A stretch of DNA of 25,454 bases from UBA1774 sp045223835 (lineage in GTDB: Bacteria > Bacillota > Clostridia > Oscillospirales > Oscillospiraceae): contig JBGUZS010000058.1 in assembly GCA_045223835.1 (NCBI GenBank), forward strand, positions 1 to 25,454, written 5' to 3'. The notes beneath the pieces are model-generated. The model did no database searches. It saw only the letters and a list, made by a program, of their open reading frames with translations, and was not told the origin of the DNA. Positions 8,006 through 15,921 of this stretch are shown here, piece after piece; position 1 is the stretch's first letter; each line of letters begins with the position of its first letter. Position numbers and translations under genes: made by a program.

Positions 8006-9436
8006 ATGCCGAATATCCGTACGGTGACGCCGGAGGAGCTGGCGAGGCAGCGGGAGATCATGGCGGAGACGGCGGAGCATAACGCCGCCCTGCCCGCGCC
8101 GCCCCTGGCCTTTGTGGATACCTACGGCTGCCAGCAGAACGAGGCGGACAGCGAACGCCTCCGGGGCATGCTCCGGGATATGGGCTGGGGCTTTACGGAC
8201 CGGGAGGAGGAGGCGGACCTCATCCTCCTGAATACCTGCGCCGTCCGGGGCCATGCGGAGCTGCGGGTCCTGGGGAACGTGGGCGCCCTGAGCCATACCA
8301 AGCGGGCCAAGCCCGGCCAGCGCATCGCCCTCTGCGGCTGCATGGTGCAGCAGCCCCATATGCGGGAGAAGCTGAAGGCCTCCTATCCCTATGTGGATCT
8401 GGTCTTCGGTCCCCATGAGCTCTGGCGGCTTCCGGAGCTGCTGCAGAGGCTGTATGCCCCCCACCGGGGCCGGATCTACGATGCCCGGGAGATCGACGGG
8501 GAGCGGTACGAGGGCCTGCCGGTGCTCCATACCCCCGGGGTCCGGGCTTGGCTCCCCATCATGTACGGCTGCAACAACTTCTGCTCCTACTGCATCGTCC
8601 CCTATGTCCGGGGCCGGGAACGGAGCCGGGAGGCGGAGGAGGTGCTCCGGGAAGCCCGGGAGCTCATCGCCCAGGGCTTCAGGGAGATCTATCTCCTGGG
8701 GCAGAACGTGAATTCCTATGGGAAGGACCTGGGGAGCGAGCTGGATTTTTCCGATCTCCTGCGGGAGCTGAACGCCCTGGAGGGGGATTTCGTCCTCCGC
8801 TTCATGACCAGCCACCCTAAGGACGCCTCGGAGAAGCTTTTCGAGACCATGGCGGAATGCCCCAAGGTGGAGCGGCATATCCACCTTCCCTTCCAGGCGG
8901 GCTCCGACCGGGTGCTGAAGGCCATGAACCGGGGCTATACCGCCGAGGCCTACCGGCGGAAGGTGGAATACGCCCGCTCCCTCATGCCGGATATCGCCGT
9001 TACCAGCGATGTGATCGTGGGCTTCCCCGGGGAGACGGAGGAGGAATTCCGGGATACCCTGGCCCTGGTGGAGGAGATTCGCTTCGACATGCTCTTTACC
9101 TTTTTGTATTCCCCCCGGGTGGGCACCCCCGCCGCGGCCATGCCGGACCCCTTCGGCAAGGGGGAAACGCAGGCCCGCTTCGACGCGCTCCTGACCCTGC
9201 AGGAGGGGATCTCCCGGGAGACCCAGGCCGCCCACATCGGGAACGCCTACCGCATCCTGGTGGACGGAAAGGGGGATAAGCCCGGGCGGCTCACCGCCCG
9301 GAGCATCCACAACCGCCTCATCCATCTGGAGGGGCCGGAGGACCTGATCGGCACCTTCCAGGAGGCTCGGATCACCGCCGCCGCCACCTGGAACCTGACG
9401 GCGGAACCCCTGAAGGGAGAGTGGAACCATGGCTGA
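8006..9436 (+). CDS. miaB: tRNA-2-methylthio-N6-dimethylallyladenosine synthase MiaB
   Basis: 476 residues. MiaB methylthiolates i6A37 in tRNAs that read codons starting with U, using two [4Fe-4S] clusters and SAM. The N-terminal cluster cysteines are C42 (YGCQQNEAD), C78 (NTCAVR) and C112 (CGCMVQ). The radical SAM cysteines are C189, C193 and C196 in CNNFCSYCIVPYVRGRE, the MiaB-specific form that separates it from MtaB and RimO. A C-terminal TRAM domain follows (about 400-470). A 30-residue N-terminal extension is common in clostridial members. GGAGGGG precedes the ATG. The last eight bases overlap mutS, so the two are probably co-translated. The MiaB substrate is made by MiaA, whose gene is not in this window. 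Confidence 0.96.
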   Translation: MPNIRTVTPEELARQREIMAETAEHNAALPAPPLAFVDTYGCQQNEADSERLRGMLRDMGWGFTDREEEADLILLNTCAVRGHAELRVLGNVGALSHTKRAKPGQRIALCGCMVQQPHMREKLKASYPYVDLVFGPHELWRLPELLQRLYAPHRGRIYDAREIDGERYEGLPVLHTPGVRAWLPIMYGCNNFCSYCIVPYVRGRERSREAEEVLREARELIAQGFREIYLLGQNVNSYGKDLGSELDFSDLLRELNALEGDFVLRFMTSHPKDASEKLFETMAECPKVERHIHLPFQAGSDRVLKAMNRGYTAEAYRRKVEYARSLMPDIAVTSDVIVGFPGETEEEFRDTLALVEEIRFDMLFTFLYSPRVGTPAAAMPDPFGKGETQARFDALLTLQEGISRETQAAHIGNAYRILVDGKGDKPGRLTARSIHNRLIHLEGPEDLIGTFQEARITAAATWNLTAEPLKGEWNHG

Positions 9437-12029
9437 AGGCACCCCCATGATGAAGCAGTACCACCGGATCAAGGACAGTCTGCCGGACTGCATCCTCTTC
9501 TTCCGGCTGGGGGACTTCTATGAGATGTTCAACGAGGACGCGGTGACGGCGGCGAAGGAGCTGGACCTGGCCCTCACCACCCGGGACCGCACCCGCCCCG
9601 CGGAGGAGCAGACCCCCATGTGCGGCGTACCCTACCACGCCTATGAGACCTACGTGGCGAAGCTCCTGAGCAAGGGGTATAAGGTGGCCATCTGCGAGCA
9701 GATGGAGGACCCGGCCCTGGCCAAGGGCCTGGTGGACCGGGATGTGCTCCGGATCATCACCCCGGGCACGGTGATGGAGCAGTCCATGCTGGAGGAGAAG
9801 CGGGCCAACTATGTGAGCACCGTGTACCTGACGGAGGACAGCGGCGTATGCTGCTTTGCGGATATCTCCACCGGGGAATTCCTGGCCGCGGAATTCCGGG
9901 GGGAAAACGCCTCCGCCCACCTGGTGAACGAGCTGGTGCGCTATTCCCCCGCCGAGGTGCTGCTGAACGAAGCCGCCGCGGCGGACCGGGAGCTGCGCCT
10001 GCTGCTCACCAAGCGCCTCCGGTGCATGTGCCAGACCGGGGACGACTTCGGCACGGAGGAGAGCGACGCCTGGTTTAATACCCATTTCGGAGATACCCCG
10101 GTTGGGGCCGGGGTGCGGATCGCCGCGGGGGCCCTGCTGAGCTATCTCCACCGGACCCAGAAAACGGAGCTGGGCTACATCAGCGAGCTCACCTGCTATA
10201 CGGACGGCCATTTCATGGAGCTGGACTGGCAGACCCGCCGGAATCTGGAGCTGACGGAGACCCTCCGGGACCGGGAGCGGAAGGGCAGCCTCCTTTGGGT
10301 ACTGGATAAGACCCGCACCAGCATGGGCTCCCGTCTTCTCCGCTCCTGGCTGGAAAAGCCCCTCCTCTCCCCCGCCCTCATCAAGCGGCGGCTGAACGCC
10401 GTGTCCGAGCTGGTGGACGATACAGCCGCCCGGGGGGAGCTGCGGGAGGCCCTGGGGAAGGTGGAGGATATGGAGCGGCTCATCGGTCGGGTGGTGTACG
10501 GCAGCGCCAACAGCCGGGACCTGAGCGCCCTGGCCGCCTCCGCCGCCCTGCTGCCGGAGCTGAAGACCCTTCTGGAGCCCATGAAATGCAGCCTCCTGCG
10601 GAAGATCGGGGGAATGGACCCCTTGACGGAGCTGCGGGAGAAGGTCTCCGCCATGCTGGGGGACGACCTGCCTCTCACCGTGCGGGAGGGGGGGATGATC
10701 CGCCCGGGTTATGACCCGGAGGTGGACCGGCTGCGCAGCCTTTCGGAGAACGCCAAGGCCGCCGTGGCCGGGGTGGAGGCCGCGGAGCGGGAGCGCACGG
10801 GCATCCGGAAGCTGAAGATCGGGTACAACAAGGTCTTCGGCTATTATATCGAGATCCCCCGGAGCCAGAGCGAGGAGGTCCCGGAGCACTATATCCGGAA
10901 GCAGACCCTGGTGAACGGCGAGCGGTTCATCACCCAGGAGCTGAAGGAGCTGGAAAGCCAGCTCCTCACCGCCCACGACCGGCTCTGCGCCCTGGAATAC
11001 AGCCTGTTCCGGGAGCTGATGGATTCCGTGGCCGCCCAGGCGCCCGTGATCCGGCAGACGGCGGAGGACGTGGCCGCCCTGGACGCCCTCTGCTCCCTGG
11101 GAGAGGTGGCGGCGAAGAACGATTACTGCATGCCGGAGGTGGACGTTTCCGGCGTGATCGATATCCGGGACGGACGCCATCCCGTGGTGGAGCAGACCCA
11201 GACGGAAGCCCTGTTCGTTCCCAACGATACCCGGCTGGATACGGCGAAGGAACGGGCCCTCATCCTCACGGGCCCCAATATGGCGGGCAAATCCACCTAC
11301 CTGCGGCAGACGGCCCTCATCGTGCTCATGGCCCAGATCGGCTCCTTCGTCCCCGCCCGCAGCGCCCGCATCGGCATCACGGACCGGATCTTCACCCGCA
11401 TCGGCGCCTCGGATGATCTGGCCGCCGGCCAATCCACCTTCATGGTGGAGATGACGGAGGTCTCCCAGATCCTGAAGAACGCCACCGCCGGAAGCCTGCT
11501 GATCCTGGATGAGATCGGCCGGGGCACCTCCACCTATGACGGCATGGCCATCGCCCGGGCGGTGCTGGAATACTGCGCCGATCCCCGGAAGCTGGGGGCC
11601 CGGACCATGTTCGCCACCCATTACCATGAGCTTACGGAGCTGGAGAAGACCCTGCCCGGGGTGGTGAACCTCTCCGCCGCGGTGAAAAAGCGGGGGGAGG
11701 ATGTGGTCTTCCTCCGGCGCATCGTCCCCGGGGGGGCGGACCGGAGCTACGGCATCGAGGTGGCGAAGCTGGCGGGCGTCCCGGCGGAGGTGATCCGCCG
11801 GGCCCGGGTGGTGCTGAAGGAGCTGGAGCGCAGCGCCGTGAACGCCGCCCGGGACCTTTCCGGGATCCCGGAGGGCGCAGAGGAGGAGACGGAGCAGATG
11901 GGCCTGCCGGACCTGGGTGCGGAAAAGGCGCTGGATAAGCTCCGGGATACGGACCTGAACACCCTCACCCCCCTGGAGGCCATGAATCTGCTGTTCACCC
12001 TGAAAAAACTCCTGTCGGAGGGCGGCTGA
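9429..12029 (+). CDS. mutS: DNA mismatch repair protein MutS
   Basis: 866 residues, the normal size of a MutS1. The mismatch-reading motif FYEMF is at 30-34 (F30 wedges beside the mismatch, E32 contacts the base). Connector, lever and clamp domains follow. The ATPase has the Walker A motif GPNMAGKST at 615-623 and Walker B DEIGRGTST from D694. The C-terminal tail after the ATPase includes the helix-turn-helix dimer region and a short final segment (LTPLEAMNLLFTLKKLL) like that used for tetramer formation. It recognises mispaired bases and recruits MutL; mutL is often next door in Firmicutes but is absent here. The start overlaps the end of miaB by 8 bases, and the stop is 1 base before the next gene. 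Confidence 0.97.
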   Translation: MAEGTPMMKQYHRIKDSLPDCILFFRLGDFYEMFNEDAVTAAKELDLALTTRDRTRPAEEQTPMCGVPYHAYETYVAKLLSKGYKVAICEQMEDPALAKGLVDRDVLRIITPGTVMEQSMLEEKRANYVSTVYLTEDSGVCCFADISTGEFLAAEFRGENASAHLVNELVRYSPAEVLLNEAAAADRELRLLLTKRLRCMCQTGDDFGTEESDAWFNTHFGDTPVGAGVRIAAGALLSYLHRTQKTELGYISELTCYTDGHFMELDWQTRRNLELTETLRDRERKGSLLWVLDKTRTSMGSRLLRSWLEKPLLSPALIKRRLNAVSELVDDTAARGELREALGKVEDMERLIGRVVYGSANSRDLSALAASAALLPELKTLLEPMKCSLLRKIGGMDPLTELREKVSAMLGDDLPLTVREGGMIRPGYDPEVDRLRSLSENAKAAVAGVEAAERERTGIRKLKIGYNKVFGYYIEIPRSQSEEVPEHYIRKQTLVNGERFITQELKELESQLLTAHDRLCALEYSLFRELMDSVAAQAPVIRQTAEDVAALDALCSLGEVAAKNDYCMPEVDVSGVIDIRDGRHPVVEQTQTEALFVPNDTRLDTAKERALILTGPNMAGKSTYLRQTALIVLMAQIGSFVPARSARIGITDRIFTRIGASDDLAAGQSTFMVEMTEVSQILKNATAGSLLILDEIGRGTSTYDGMAIARAVLEYCADPRKLGARTMFATHYHELTELEKTLPGVVNLSAAVKKRGEDVVFLRRIVPGGADRSYGIEVAKLAGVPAEVIRRARVVLKELERSAVNAARDLSGIPEGAEEETEQMGLPDLGAEKALDKLRDTDLNTLTPLEAMNLLFTLKKLLSEGG

Positions 12030-12030
12030 T

Positions 12031-13254
12031 ATGGAAGAGAAGACGGCGAAAACGGAAAGGCAGCAGGAGCGGCAGCTTCGGCGGCACCGGTGGATCTGGA
12101 ACCATCTGGGACTTCCCGTCCGGCTCCTGGTGTGGCTGCGGCATCGGCACGACTATGCTGCGGAGCCCGCCCCGGCCCTGGAGGGGCCCTATCTGGTGCT
12201 CCCCAACCATGCCAACGCCTATGACCAGTTCTTTGTGGCCCTGAGCTTTTTGAAACGGCATATGTACTTTGTGGCCAGTGAGCACGCCTTCCGGCAGAAG
12301 CCGGTGGGCTTCATCATGCGCAGCCTCCTGGCCCCCATCTCCCGGGTGAAGGGCAGCGCCGACGCCTCCGCCGTGCGGAGCATCCTCCGTACCCTGCGCC
12401 GGGGCGTCCCGGTATGCCTTTTTCCCGAGGGGAACCGGAGCTGGGACGGACGCTCCCAGCATCTCCACCCCGCCACGGGAAAGCTGCTGAAGCTGGCAAA
12501 GGTGCCGGTGGTCACCTACCGGATCACCGGCGGCTATCTGGCGGATCCCCGATGGGGACGCAGCATCCGCCGGGGCCCCATCCGGGGCGGCGTCGTGCGG
12601 GTCTATCAGCCCGAGGAGCTGGCCGGACTCAGCCCGGAGGAGATCACCCTCCTGGTGGAGCGGGACCTTTGGGTGGACAGCGGGGAAAACGCCCTCCCCT
12701 ATCCCGGCAAACGCCTGGCGGACGGTCTGGAGGAGGCCCTGTTCCTCTGCCCAAAATGTGGGAGGGTCGGCGCCCTGCATGGCCGGGAGCGGGTTTTCTC
12801 CTGTGACTGCGGCCTCCGGGCGGAATACCGGGAGGACGGGCATCTCGGGGGGGATATCCCCTTCGCCGCCATTTCGGCGTGGGACGCCTGGCAGCAGGAT
12901 CAGCTCCGGGAGCTGGGAAAAAGGCCGGATTTCTCCCTCTCCGACGAGGCTGCGGAGCTCCGGGAGCTGGGGGAAGGTCACCGGATCAGCGTTCTTGGCC
13001 GGGGCAGGCTCACCCTGGACCGGAAGGGGCTGGCGGTGGCCGGCGTCCTCCTGCCCCTGGACCATATGCAGGAGCCCTCCCTCTGCCATTTCGGCAGCCG
13101 GGAGACCATGATGTTCACCGCCCGGGGGAAAACCTATGAGTTGCTCTTCCCCCGGCCGAAAAAGATTCAGCCTCCCAGCATCCGCAAGTATCAGCTCCTG
13201 CTTCTGGACCTGCTGGAGGAGCGCCGGGACGCCGGGGAGGACCGGGCATGCTGA
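12031..13254 (+). CDS. Lysophospholipid acyltransferase (PlsC-like) with a C-terminal zinc ribbon
   Basis: 407 residues. The N-terminal half (about 50-215) is a PlsC acyltransferase domain. It has the catalytic HX4D box NHANAYD (H60, D65) and the glycerol-phosphate-binding FPEGNRS (131-137). Family members acylate 1-acyl-glycerol-3-phosphate at the membrane to give phosphatidic acid. The C-terminal 170 residues are unusual: a CX2C-X14-CXC knuckle (C240, C243, C258, C260) starts a zinc-ribbon-like region, and a predicted beta-rich segment ends the protein. That part probably regulates or binds a partner; its role is unknown. The ribosome binding site GGAGGG lies inside the end of mutS. The 3' end overlaps the rhomboid gene by 7 bases, suggesting the two membrane-related proteins are made together. 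Confidence 0.87.
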   Translation: MEEKTAKTERQQERQLRRHRWIWNHLGLPVRLLVWLRHRHDYAAEPAPALEGPYLVLPNHANAYDQFFVALSFLKRHMYFVASEHAFRQKPVGFIMRSLLAPISRVKGSADASAVRSILRTLRRGVPVCLFPEGNRSWDGRSQHLHPATGKLLKLAKVPVVTYRITGGYLADPRWGRSIRRGPIRGGVVRVYQPEELAGLSPEEITLLVERDLWVDSGENALPYPGKRLADGLEEALFLCPKCGRVGALHGRERVFSCDCGLRAEYREDGHLGGDIPFAAISAWDAWQQDQLRELGKRPDFSLSDEAAELRELGEGHRISVLGRGRLTLDRKGLAVAGVLLPLDHMQEPSLCHFGSRETMMFTARGKTYELLFPRPKKIQPPSIRKYQLLLLDLLEERRDAGEDRAC

Positions 13255-13817
13255 AGCGCGTCCAGTATAACGCCCCGGTGACCCTCACCTTCGCCCTCCT
13301 CTCTCTGGGGGCCCTGATCCTGAGCCGGGTGGACGGAGGCTGGGCAAACGCCCGCCTGTTCAGCGTATATCGCTGCGCCTGGGGGGACCTGCTGGCCCTG
13401 CCCCGGCTCTTCCTCCATGTGCTGGGCCACGCCAATTACAGCCATTATCTGAATAACATGCTCCTGATCCTGGCCCTGGGGCCGGGCCTGGAGGATAAAT
13501 ACGGCAGCCGATCCCTCTTCCTGTGCATCCTCATCACCGCCTTCGTCACCGGCGTCGCCCAGATGCTCCTCTTCCCCGGCACGGCGGTGCTGGGGGCCAG
13601 CGGCATCGCCTTCATGATGATCGTCCTCTCCTCCATGGCGGGGATGCGGGAGGGACGGATCCCCCTCACCACCCTGGTCATTCTGGTGATCTACCTGGGG
13701 GGCGAGGTGATGAACGGTCTCTTTCGGAAGGACAACGTCTCCCAGTTGAGCCATATCCTGGGCGGCCTCTGCGGCGGAGAATTCGGCTTCCTCCTTCCCC
13801 GGGGGAAGCTGAGGTAA
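13248..13817 (+). CDS. Rhomboid-family intramembrane serine protease
   Basis: 189 residues, a compact six-helix rhomboid. The catalytic dyad is S118 in GASG (116-119) and H169 in SQLSHILGG. The HANYSHYLNN segment (61-70) in the second helix matches the conserved H-x3-N that builds the oxyanion hole. The EFGFLL end lies in the last helix. Rhomboids cut transmembrane segments of other proteins within the membrane; the substrate is unknown. GGGAGG stands 7 bases before the ATG. It is the last gene of the miaB operon and is followed by a strong terminator. Confidence 0.9.
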   Translation: MLKRVQYNAPVTLTFALLSLGALILSRVDGGWANARLFSVYRCAWGDLLALPRLFLHVLGHANYSHYLNNMLLILALGPGLEDKYGSRSLFLCILITAFVTGVAQMLLFPGTAVLGASGIAFMMIVLSSMAGMREGRIPLTTLVILVIYLGGEVMNGLFRKDNVSQLSHILGGLCGGEFGFLLPRGKLR

Positions 13818-13836
13818 AGTATCGGAAAACAGAGAT

Positions 13837-13874
13837 CGGGGGAACAGCGGTTCGCTGTTCCCCCGTCCTTTTGT
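13837..13874. terminator. Shared terminator between two converging operons
   Basis: A perfect 13-bp stem CGGGGGAACAGCG / CGCTGTTCCCCCG with a 3-base loop (13837-13865) is followed on the plus strand by TCCTTTTGT. On the minus strand it is followed by ATCTCTGTTTTCC. It serves the rhomboid gene and probably the C_GCAxxG gene too. Confidence 0.85.
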
Positions 13875-13880
13875 ATTGCG

Positions 13881-14321
13881 TCAGTCCTCCAGCAGCTCCT
13901 CCAGGATCTCCGTCGCCGCGGCGGCAAAGCCGGGGCAGCGGTTCGGGATACGGTCGGCGGCAAGCATCTTTCCTTCCGGTGTGGATACGTCCGCCTCCAG
14001 CAGCTCCCGGCACCGAAGGCCGCCCAGTCTCTCCCGGAAGCGCCGCTCATATTCCTGGGCCTTCCGGTTCATCAGATCCTTTCCCACGGCGTCCCCTTCC
14101 TGGCACCAGCCGTATTTCAGGCCAAGGGCCATGAGGCCGCCGGTGACGCAGCCGCACATATCCCCCTGGTGCATACCGCCGCCGAAGCCCGCGGCGATCT
14201 TCAGGGCCGTCTCCTCATCCAGGTCCAGCTCCTCCGCAAAGGCGCTGAACACGGTCTGGGCGCAGTCAAAGCCCTGGTCGAACAATCTGTACCTCGCTTC
14301 TTCCTCCGTTATGGCTGCCAT
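13881..14321 (-). CDS. C_GCAxxG_C_C family protein (putative redox/metal protein)
   Basis: 146 residues. The family pattern is seen as FDCAQTVFSAF (C20) and MCGCVTGG (C56, C58), with further cysteines near positions 73, 103 and 129. FGGGM (46-50) precedes the second motif. Members are small cytoplasmic proteins thought to bind metal or take part in redox chemistry, often beside redox or anti-sigma genes; no reaction is established. GGAGG lies 7 bases before the ATG and within the end of the anti-sigma gene, which it overlaps by 13 bases. This tight coupling suggests a shared stress response, by inference. It is the last gene of the seven-gene minus-strand operon. Confidence 0.85.
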   Translation of the reverse strand: MAAITEEEARYRLFDQGFDCAQTVFSAFAEELDLDEETALKIAAGFGGGMHQGDMCGCVTGGLMALGLKYGWCQEGDAVGKDLMNRKAQEYERRFRERLGGLRCRELLEADVSTPEGKMLAADRIPNRCPGFAAAATEILEELLED

Positions 14322-15289
14322 TGATCTTCCTCCATATCCAGGATCCCGATCACCAGTCCCTGCTGGGCAAGGAGATCCCCATAATAGACTTCGCTGAACT
14401 GCTCCAGGAGCCCCTCGTTCACGCAGACGGAATGGGGCACCAGCCAGCGCTCCTGCCCCTCCGGCGCATCCAGGGGCGTACATTCCCGATTCGTGCGGAT
14501 GGTCTCCGGCACCTCCCCGTAGACGAAGCAGACGCTGTAGTAGGCGTCCGCCGCCTCCAGTCGGGAATAGATGGCATAGCCGGGGAGAGACTCGGCGGAG
14601 TAGAGGGAGTTGCTCTGCATCATGTTCTCCCCTGCGTCGGACGCGGCGCCGGGAATGGCGCCGAAGCCGCCTGACCAGTCCTCCTTCGCCTCAACCGTCC
14701 CGGCGGCCTTCCCCGGGAAGCCTCTGTAATCCCCTTCCGTCGGAGCCGCGTCAGCCATGGCGTCGGGCTCCTCCCCGCTCTCGGCCTCGGCGTCCCCCCT
14801 TTCGGTCTGGGCCAGAGGCTCCTTCGTAGCCGCGGCGGCGCCGGACAGGGCGCACATATACTTCTCCTCCTGGGCCGGCGCGCCGGCAGGGGATTTCACG
14901 TCGGCCTGGGCCTCCATGCTCCGGACGGCCATGGGCGCGGCGGCGGATTTGTTTCCGCCGCTCCAGGGAACCAGCTTCACCACGCCGAACAGCGCCAGGC
15001 AGAGCACCGCGGCGATGGCGGTGAAGCGCCAGCGCCTCAGGCTGAAGCCCTTTCCCTCCTTTTCCCGCTCGAACAGGAACCGGGTACCCTCCGCCAGCTG
15101 TTCCGGCGGCTGGACCGTGTCCTCCCGCATGACCTGAGCCATGCTCCGGAGCAGAGCCATAGCGGCCCGGCAGTCCTCGCACTCCGCCAGATGCTCCTCC
15201 AGCGCTTCTTCCTCCTCCGGGGAGAGCTCCCCGTCCAGAGATGCGCTGATCTGTTCCATCCATTTGCTGCATTCGGCCACTTGACTCAC
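14309..15289 (-). CDS. Membrane anti-sigma factor with zinc finger (ZAS domain)
   Basis: 326 residues from a GTG that overlaps the sigma factor stop (GTGA). A second GTG at 15280 has a better placed AAGGGGG site and is an alternative start. The N-terminal 75 residues form a zinc anti-sigma domain, with HLAECEDC giving the H33-X3-C37-X2-C40 motif and C7 upstream. A single membrane helix lies at about 88-107. The outside part has a long low-complexity Ala/Glu/Gly linker (about 115-240) and a folded C-terminal region (about 245-326) with no domain I recognise. Such proteins hold an ECF sigma factor at the membrane until a signal triggers release, often by proteolysis. A rhomboid protease gene ends only 0.5 kb from this gene's 3' end, but a link is speculative. 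Confidence 0.85.
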   Translation of the reverse strand: MSQVAECSKWMEQISASLDGELSPEEEEALEEHLAECEDCRAAMALLRSMAQVMREDTVQPPEQLAEGTRFLFEREKEGKGFSLRRWRFTAIAAVLCLALFGVVKLVPWSGGNKSAAAPMAVRSMEAQADVKSPAGAPAQEEKYMCALSGAAAATKEPLAQTERGDAEAESGEEPDAMADAAPTEGDYRGFPGKAAGTVEAKEDWSGGFGAIPGAASDAGENMMQSNSLYSAESLPGYAIYSRLEAADAYYSVCFVYGEVPETIRTNRECTPLDAPEGQERWLVPHSVCVNEGLLEQFSEVYYGDLLAQQGLVIGILDMEEDQWQP

Positions 15290-15909
15290 CCCCTTCTTCC
15301 CTTTTTCCGATTGTTGGACGAAGGGACGGGGTCAAATGTTCCCTGATCCAGCAAAAGATTTGCGAGCCTTTCTCTGGCCCGGAAGATGCGGGACTTCACC
15401 GTGCCCAGCTCCAGGTCCATGGCGGCTCCGATCTCCTCGTAGCTCAGGCCGTTCACATCCCGGAGGACGAGGATGAGCCTCTGCTCCTCCGGCAGCTTTT
15501 CCAGACATGCCCATACCGCCCGGCGGTTCTCCTCCCGCTCCAGGATGGCCTGGGGCTCTACCCCCAGATCCGGCACCTCCAGGGGGCGGCCGTCCTCCCC
15601 CGGATCATCCAGGGAGACGATCTTCTCCCGCTGCCGCCGCTTGTTCTTCCGCAGCAGGTCGATGCTCAGGTTGGAGGCGATGCGGTAGAGCCAGCTCCCC
15701 AGGCTGCAGTCCCCCCGGTATTTCCCCAGGGTCCGCCAGGCCTTCAAGAAGGTCTCCTGGGAGATGTCCATGGCGTCCTCCGGATCGCCGGTCATGCGCA
15801 GGGCAAGGTTGTACACCCTGGTCTGATGCTCCCGAACCAGGGTCTCAAAGGCGTCCCCGTCGCCTGCGCGGATCTCCCGGACAAGCCGGGTTTCCTCTTC
15901 TCGTGTCAA
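15286..15909 (-). CDS. ECF-type RNA polymerase sigma factor
   Basis: 207 residues from a TTG start with AGAGAGG seven bases upstream. No ATG is available before residue 39. Region 2 (about 20-90) has the core-binding and -10 recognition pattern, including DAMDISQETFLKAWR and WLYRIASNLSIDLLR. Region 4 (about 130-185) has the helix-turn-helix LSYEEIGAAMDLELGTVKSR. There is no region 1.1 or 3, as expected for the ECF group, and it resembles the SigW type. Its partner is the zinc-finger anti-sigma factor translated from the overlapping next gene. The gene follows dusB by only 12 bases and lies in the same frame after its TAG stop. No promoter of its own is visible in that gap, though one could lie inside dusB. 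Confidence 0.92.
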   Translation of the reverse strand: MTREEETRLVREIRAGDGDAFETLVREHQTRVYNLALRMTGDPEDAMDISQETFLKAWRTLGKYRGDCSLGSWLYRIASNLSIDLLRKNKRRQREKIVSLDDPGEDGRPLEVPDLGVEPQAILEREENRRAVWACLEKLPEEQRLILVLRDVNGLSYEEIGAAMDLELGTVKSRIFRARERLANLLLDQGTFDPVPSSNNRKKGRRG

Positions 15910-15921
15910 TGGTAAACCTCT

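Noticed and set aside
7508..9493. A 661-codon minus-strand open frame across the zinc-ribbon gene and miaB
   Set aside because: It is antisense to well-supported genes and crosses a terminator and a promoter. No domain is recognisable.
9372..11627. A 751-codon open frame on the minus strand across mutS
   Set aside because: mutS is unmistakable on the plus strand. The antisense frame is open because GC-rich codon use avoids stops, and its product is a low-complexity Gly/Leu/His/Gln sequence without motifs.
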